Source of the DNA: Pseudooceanicola nanhaiensis
Lineage (GTDB): Bacteria > Pseudomonadota > Alphaproteobacteria > Rhodobacterales > Rhodobacteraceae
Direction of reading: 5' to 3'
NCBI RefSeq assembly: GCF_020171315.1
Contig: NZ_JAIUZP010000017.1
Span: 1-64,000, forward strand
DNA: 64,000 nt
Shown here: positions 60,397 through 64,000 of the stretch, one piece after another
How positions within the stretch are numbered: the first letter of the stretch is position 1
Layout of the letters: the number at the start of each line of letters is the position of its first letter
Translations under genes and position numbers: made by a program
The notes under the pieces: model-generated
Databases searched by the model: none
What the model saw: the letters and a program-made list of their open reading frames with translations, nothing else
What the model was told of the DNA's origin: nothing

Positions 60397-60720
60397 TCAG
60401 GCCGCCTTCACGGCCTGCAGGTATTGCGCCTTGGGGTTCAGCCCGACGACCACGTTGACCGGCTGGCCGTCCTTCATCACCACCACGGTGGGGACGGAGC
60501 GGATGCCGAAGGCGCCGGCAATCTCGGGCGCCTTGTCGATGTCGACCTCGCCGAAGGCGGCGGTGTCGGCGAGTTCCGAGGCGACCTCGTTGTATGTCGG
60601 CTCCAGCGCGATGCAGGGGCGGCACCAGGTCGCCCAGAAGCGCAGGACCTTCACGCGGCCCTGGCCATTGATGAAACTGTCGAAGTTGCTGGCATCCAGC
60701 GTGGTGACGTCTGTCGTCAT
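60397..60720 (-). CDS. Thioredoxin with CRPC active site
   Basis: A 107-residue thioredoxin. The active site VLRFWATWCRPCIALEPTYN contains Cys-Arg-Pro-Cys in place of the usual Cys-Gly-Pro-Cys, which should change the redox potential. FGIRSVPTVVVMKDGQPVNV holds the cis-Pro. It lies 24 bases behind trxB and 14 before the OsmC-type gene, so it is probably reduced by the neighbouring TrxB. Confidence 0.92.
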   Translation of the reverse strand: MTTDVTTLDASNFDSFINGQGRVKVLRFWATWCRPCIALEPTYNEVASELADTAAFGEVDIDKAPEIAGAFGIRSVPTVVVMKDGQPVNVVVGLNPKAQYLQAVKAA

Positions 60721-60744
60721 GTCTTGTTCCTTGTCGTTGAGGTT

Positions 60745-61689
60745 TCAGGCCGGGACCGCGAGCGGCAGCCCGGCGAGGTAGCGTTCGGCCTCCAGCGCGG
60801 CCATGCAGCCCTGCCCTGCGGCGGTGACGGCCTGCCGGAACTGGTCGTCCGCCACGTCACCGGCCGCGAAGACACCGGGGATGGCGGTGGCCGTGCTGTC
60901 GGGCTTGGTCAGGATGGTGCCGCCGGGCCTCAAGGGCAGCTGCGTGCCAAAGATCTCCGTCGCTGGGTCATGGCCGATGGCGACGAACACGCCGTCGGTG
61001 GGCAGGTCGCGCAGGCTGCCGTCGCGAATATCGCGCAGGGTGACGCCAGTGACGATCTTGGGGCTGTCGGTGCCGGTGATCTCGGCCACTTCGGAATGCC
61101 ACTGCACCTCGATCTTGGGGTGTGCGAACAGGCGGTCCTGCATCACCTTCTCGGCCCGCAGGCTGTCGCGACGGTGGATCAGGATCACCTTCTCGGCGAT
61201 TCCCGCGAGGAAGAGCGCCTCTTCCACGGCGGTGTTGCCGCCGCCCACCACCACGACCGTCCGGCCGCGGTAGAAGAACCCGTCGCAGGTGGCGCAGGCG
61301 CTCACGCCGCCGCGCTGGAACGCCGTCTCGGACGGCAGGCCCAGCCAGCGGGCCTTGGCGCCTGTCGCGATGATCAGCGCATCCGCGCCGTAGTGCGTGC
61401 CGCTGTCACTGGTCAGGCAGATGCCGTATTCCAGCTGCGCGCCGAGAATGATGTCATTGATGACCTCGACCCCCATCCGCAGGGCCTGATCCCGCATCTG
61501 CTCCATCAGCCAGGGCCCCTGGATCGGGTCCGCGAAGCCGGGATAATTCTCCACGTCGGTGGTGATGGTCAGCTGCCCGCCAGGCTCCAACCCGGTCAGC
61601 AGCAGCGGCTCCAACCCGGCGCGGGCGGCATAGATCGCCGCCGTATAGCCCGCCGGACCGGAGCCGAGGATGATGAGTTTGCGGTGCAT
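60745..61689 (-). CDS. trxB: Thioredoxin reductase
   Basis: A 314-residue NADPH-dependent flavoenzyme of the low-molecular-weight type. The FAD motif is LIILGSGPAGYTAAIYAARA (about 5-24), the redox site ACATCDGFFYRG (Cys-Ala-Thr-Cys near 136), the NADPH motif VVVVGGGNTAVEEALFLAGI and the last FAD motif VFAAGDVADDQFRQAVTAAG. Start ATG 61689 gives the normal family length. It heads the redox operon and is divergent from a LysR gene. Confidence 0.94.
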   Translation of the reverse strand: MHRKLIILGSGPAGYTAAIYAARAGLEPLLLTGLEPGGQLTITTDVENYPGFADPIQGPWLMEQMRDQALRMGVEVINDIILGAQLEYGICLTSDSGTHYGADALIIATGAKARWLGLPSETAFQRGGVSACATCDGFFYRGRTVVVVGGGNTAVEEALFLAGIAEKVILIHRRDSLRAEKVMQDRLFAHPKIEVQWHSEVAEITGTDSPKIVTGVTLRDIRDGSLRDLPTDGVFVAIGHDPATEIFGTQLPLRPGGTILTKPDSTATAIPGVFAAGDVADDQFRQAVTAAGQGCMAALEAERYLAGLPLAVPA

Positions 61690-61809
61690 CGTCTTCGTGC
61701 CCCTTCGCTTGCCTTTGTCGTCGTGAGAGACATATATGCGGCGAAAGGCGGAGTTTAATTTCGCATTCGCTATCGCCATATATTCCCAATTCGCATCAAT
61801 GGGGCGCGC
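61690..61809. promoter_or_regulatory. Divergent promoter region, trxB / LysR
   Basis: The 120-base gap has an inverted repeat: ATATATGCGGCGA (61732-61744) and TCGCCATATAT (61773-61783), matching apart from one extra base. Within it, TTCGCAT recurs at 61760 and 61790. It is a good candidate for the LysR binding region that controls both genes. Confidence 0.5.
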
Positions 61810-62700
61810 ATGGAAATCAAGGAACTGCGGTGCTTCACCCGCGTGGCGGAGACGCTGAACTTCAACCGCGCCGCCGAGATGCTGAACATGAGCCAGCCGG
61901 TGGTCACCAAGACCATCGCCCAACTGGAGCACAAGCTGGGCGTCAAGCTCTTCGAGCGGACGACCCGGCGCGTGTCGCTGACGCCTGCGGGCGTGGTGCT
62001 GCGGCGCGAGGCGGACGGGCTCCTGGCGTATCTCGATCAGGTGCAGCGCGCCGTGCGCCATGCGATTGCCGAGGAAAGCGGGCGGTTTGCCATCGGGGTC
62101 ACGCCGCTGGCGATGCAGACGGTTTTCCCGGGCGTCATCCGCGGCTTCCGCGAGGCGCATCCGGAGATCGAGGTCTCGATCCACGAGCTACCCACCGACG
62201 CGCAGGTGAAGGACTTGCTGGCCGCCTCGATCGACGCGGCCTTCCTCCTGATGCCTGCCGAGGACCCGGCGCTTGAGGTGCGAGAAATCCACTCGGAGCA
62301 GATGCGCCTTGCCGTGCCGGTGTCGCATCCGCACCTGAAGGCGCTTGGCAATGCGCCTCTGCCGCTCTCGGCCTTCGCGGGGGAGACCTTCATCATCCCG
62401 GCGCGCGCGCAGAACCCCGGCGTGCATGACGAGATCATCCGCGCCTGCGCGGTTTCAGGCTTCCGGCCCAAGGTGAAGGATTGCACCGAGGGGCAGAGCT
62501 GCCTGTGCCTAGTCGAAGCCGGGATGGGGGTGAGTTTCGTCACCAACCGCATCGATTGCGCGGCCAGTGGCGACATGCGGATCGTCGATCTGGAAGACCC
62601 GGCGCCCTCGCTGTCGGTGGCGCTTGCCTGGCGGAAAGACGATCCCTCGCCGCTCCTCGACACCCTGCGCGATCTGGCGTTGGAGGGGGCCACCGCCTGA
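61810..62700 (+). CDS. LysR-family regulator with cysteine cluster
   Basis: A 296-residue regulator. MEIKELRCFTRVAETLNFNR and MLNMSQPVVTKTIAQLEHKL form the winged helix; RFAIGVTPLAMQTVFPGVIR opens the effector domain. Cysteines at 213, 225, 231, 233 and 250 (KVKDCTEGQSCLCLVEAG) lie in the region where OxyR has its redox pair, though spacing differs. Divergent from a thioredoxin/glutaredoxin block, so redox or peroxide sensing is plausible. It converges with the MFS gene, leaving only 15 bases. Confidence 0.9.
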   Translation: MEIKELRCFTRVAETLNFNRAAEMLNMSQPVVTKTIAQLEHKLGVKLFERTTRRVSLTPAGVVLRREADGLLAYLDQVQRAVRHAIAEESGRFAIGVTPLAMQTVFPGVIRGFREAHPEIEVSIHELPTDAQVKDLLAASIDAAFLLMPAEDPALEVREIHSEQMRLAVPVSHPHLKALGNAPLPLSAFAGETFIIPARAQNPGVHDEIIRACAVSGFRPKVKDCTEGQSCLCLVEAGMGVSFVTNRIDCAASGDMRIVDLEDPAPSLSVALAWRKDDPSPLLDTLRDLALEGATA

Positions 62701-62715
62701 CGGCCCCCTCTGGCT

Positions 62716-63924
62716 TTATGCCGCCTCGGGGCACTCGCCGCCGTTGCCCGCCCGCAGCGCGGCACAGTGCCTGCGGTCGATGCCTGCGCTGATCACGGCC
62801 AGCGCCAGACCTGCCAGCACGACGACACCTGCCACCGGCCCGGTCATCCCGAGGCCGAGGTGATCGACCACCCAGCCACCGCCGCCCGCGCCAAGCGCGA
62901 TGCCAAGGTTGAAGGCCGAGATGTTCATGCTCGACGTCGCGTTCACAAGCCGGGGCGCGATCAGCACGGCCTGGTTCACGGCATAGAGCTGAAGGATCGA
63001 CACGGAGCCGAAGGCCACGATGCCCCAGATAATCACCAGCGGCACGACCGTCATCAGGCTGCCTGCGAAGGGGATCAGCATGAGCAGCGCCACCGCCATC
63101 ACGCCATAGATCCACAGCAGCACGGGCATCGCGCCGACACGGTCGGCAATCCGCGCGCAGACAAGGTTCCCGATCGCCACTGCGACGCCATAGAAGAACA
63201 GCAGCGTGCCGATGCCGTTCGGGGTCATGCCGGTGAACTGTTCGAGGATCGGCGACAGGTAGGTGAAGGCCACGAAAGAGCCGCCATAGCCCACCAGCGT
63301 GATCGCGAAGAGCAGCGCGAGGCGCGGCTTCAGCACCACGGACATCTGCTCGAGGAACGACGAGGGCGCGGGCCGCTCGATGTTGCGCGGCAGGAGCCAC
63401 GCCAATGCCACGAAGGACAGCACGCCGATGCCGGTGACGGCGATGAAGGTCGCACGCCAGCCGAAGTAGTTGGCGATGAAGGTGCCCACCGGCACGCCCG
63501 AGATCAGCGACAAGGTGATGCCGGTGAACATGGTCGCGATGGCCTGCCCGGCCTTCTCCTTCGGCACCAGCTGCGCGGCGACGACGGTGGCGACCGAGTA
63601 GAAGACGCCTTGCACGACGCCCGACAGGATGCGGCCCAGCAGCAGCACCTCGAAGGTCGGCGCGAGGGCCGAGAGGGTATTGGCGATGACGAAGTGGACC
63701 ATGAGGCCCAGCACCAGTTTCTTGCGGTCGAACCGCCCCGTCAGGGCGGTCAGCAGCGGCGCGGCTATGGCCACGGCCAGCGCGTAGATACTGACGGTGA
63801 GGCCCGCGGTGGCGAGGCTCACCTGGGTATCACGGGCGATTTGGGGCAGGATGCCGACGATCACGAACTCGGCCATTCCAATGGCAAGCGCCGCCGCCGT
63901 CAGGGCCCAGACTCCGATAGGCAT
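62716..63924 (-). CDS. MFS transporter, DHA1 family (AraJ/YdhP-like)
   Basis: A 402-residue transporter with 12 predicted helices. ALAIGMAEFVIVGILPQIAR (helix 1) and the motif TALTGRFDRKKLVLG (motif A, between helices 2 and 3) are typical of drug:H+ antiporter family 1 proteins such as AraJ. Motif C-like GVPVGTFIANYFGWRATFIA follows. I chose ATG 63924, with GGAG seven bases upstream, over an ATG at 63978 that has no ribosome binding site. The substrate is unknown. Confidence 0.88.
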   Translation of the reverse strand: MPIGVWALTAAALAIGMAEFVIVGILPQIARDTQVSLATAGLTVSIYALAVAIAAPLLTALTGRFDRKKLVLGLMVHFVIANTLSALAPTFEVLLLGRILSGVVQGVFYSVATVVAAQLVPKEKAGQAIATMFTGITLSLISGVPVGTFIANYFGWRATFIAVTGIGVLSFVALAWLLPRNIERPAPSSFLEQMSVVLKPRLALLFAITLVGYGGSFVAFTYLSPILEQFTGMTPNGIGTLLFFYGVAVAIGNLVCARIADRVGAMPVLLWIYGVMAVALLMLIPFAGSLMTVVPLVIIWGIVAFGSVSILQLYAVNQAVLIAPRLVNATSSMNISAFNLGIALGAGGGGWVVDHLGLGMTGPVAGVVVLAGLALAVISAGIDRRHCAALRAGNGGECPEAA

Positions 63925-64000
63925 GAGGATCTCCGATAGCTTGAAGGGCCCGCCGGGAAGGGCGGGCGGGATGCTCATGGTCTAAGGAGGGCTGGGATAG

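Overview
The window is high-GC DNA from an alphaproteobacterium, most likely a Rhodobacteraceae (Rhodobacterales) member. At 16.8-20.3 kb it carries a complete repABC replication and partition cassette with candidate parS sites, so it is best read as part of an extrachromosomal replicon (plasmid or chromid). I found no rRNA, tRNA, CRISPR array or intact insertion sequence. This family assignment is inferred from gene content and codon style; no database search was possible.

Left part (0-16.7 kb): small accessory units. These are a LysR regulator, two SAM methyltransferases, an HxlR regulator divergent from a berberine-bridge-type FAD oxidase with a truncated globin behind it, a Tat-exported bicupin divergent from a LysR regulator, a GNAT, and an ArsR-permease-thioredoxin operon with two palindromes in its promoter. 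Then come a ggt - glutathionylspermidine-synthase-like - DUF1190 lipoprotein set and a Fic protein next to repC.

Centre (20.9-37 kb): after a Na/Pi symporter comes a coherent catabolic locus at 22.6-35.4 kb. A leftward unit (M24 homologue, family 5 solute-binding protein, two permeases, fused double ATPase, M20 homologue, second M24 homologue) is divergent from a rightward unit (GntR/FCD regulator, Zn-dependent amidohydrolase of the allantoate/N-carbamoyl amino acid type, class I glutamine amidotransferase, third M24 homologue). The three M24 proteins have lost the usual metal ligands, as creatinase and ectoine hydrolase have, and the M20 protein has lost most of its own. The 11-base match TCGGTATACCA occurs in both promoter regions and is a good candidate for the GntR operator. 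The likely substrate is a small amidino-, ureido- or gamma-glutamyl-type nitrogen compound, but that is inference. An M81 (MlrC-type) protein follows on the other strand.

37-44 kb: an ugpBAEC-type ABC importer with a DeoR regulator and an inositol-monophosphatase-family enzyme, divergent from a GpdQ/CpdA-type phosphodiesterase. Together they look like uptake and breakdown of a glycerophosphodiester or sugar phosphate. A terminator-like hairpin after ugpB probably sets the binding protein to permease ratio.

Right part (44-64 kb): uppP beside a DedA-PAP2-LssY_C fusion (undecaprenyl phosphate or membrane lipid themes); DoxX plus a VOC protein; a small Cys-containing secreted protein; an exported YtcJ-type amidohydrolase; an HlyD-like adaptor with a small membrane partner; an ArgP-like LysR; a tightly packed DUF3604-DUF302-PpiC-HupE/UreJ operon; a thiol redox block (glutaredoxin, OsmC, CRPC thioredoxin, thioredoxin reductase) divergent from a Cys-rich LysR; and an MFS exporter at the edge.
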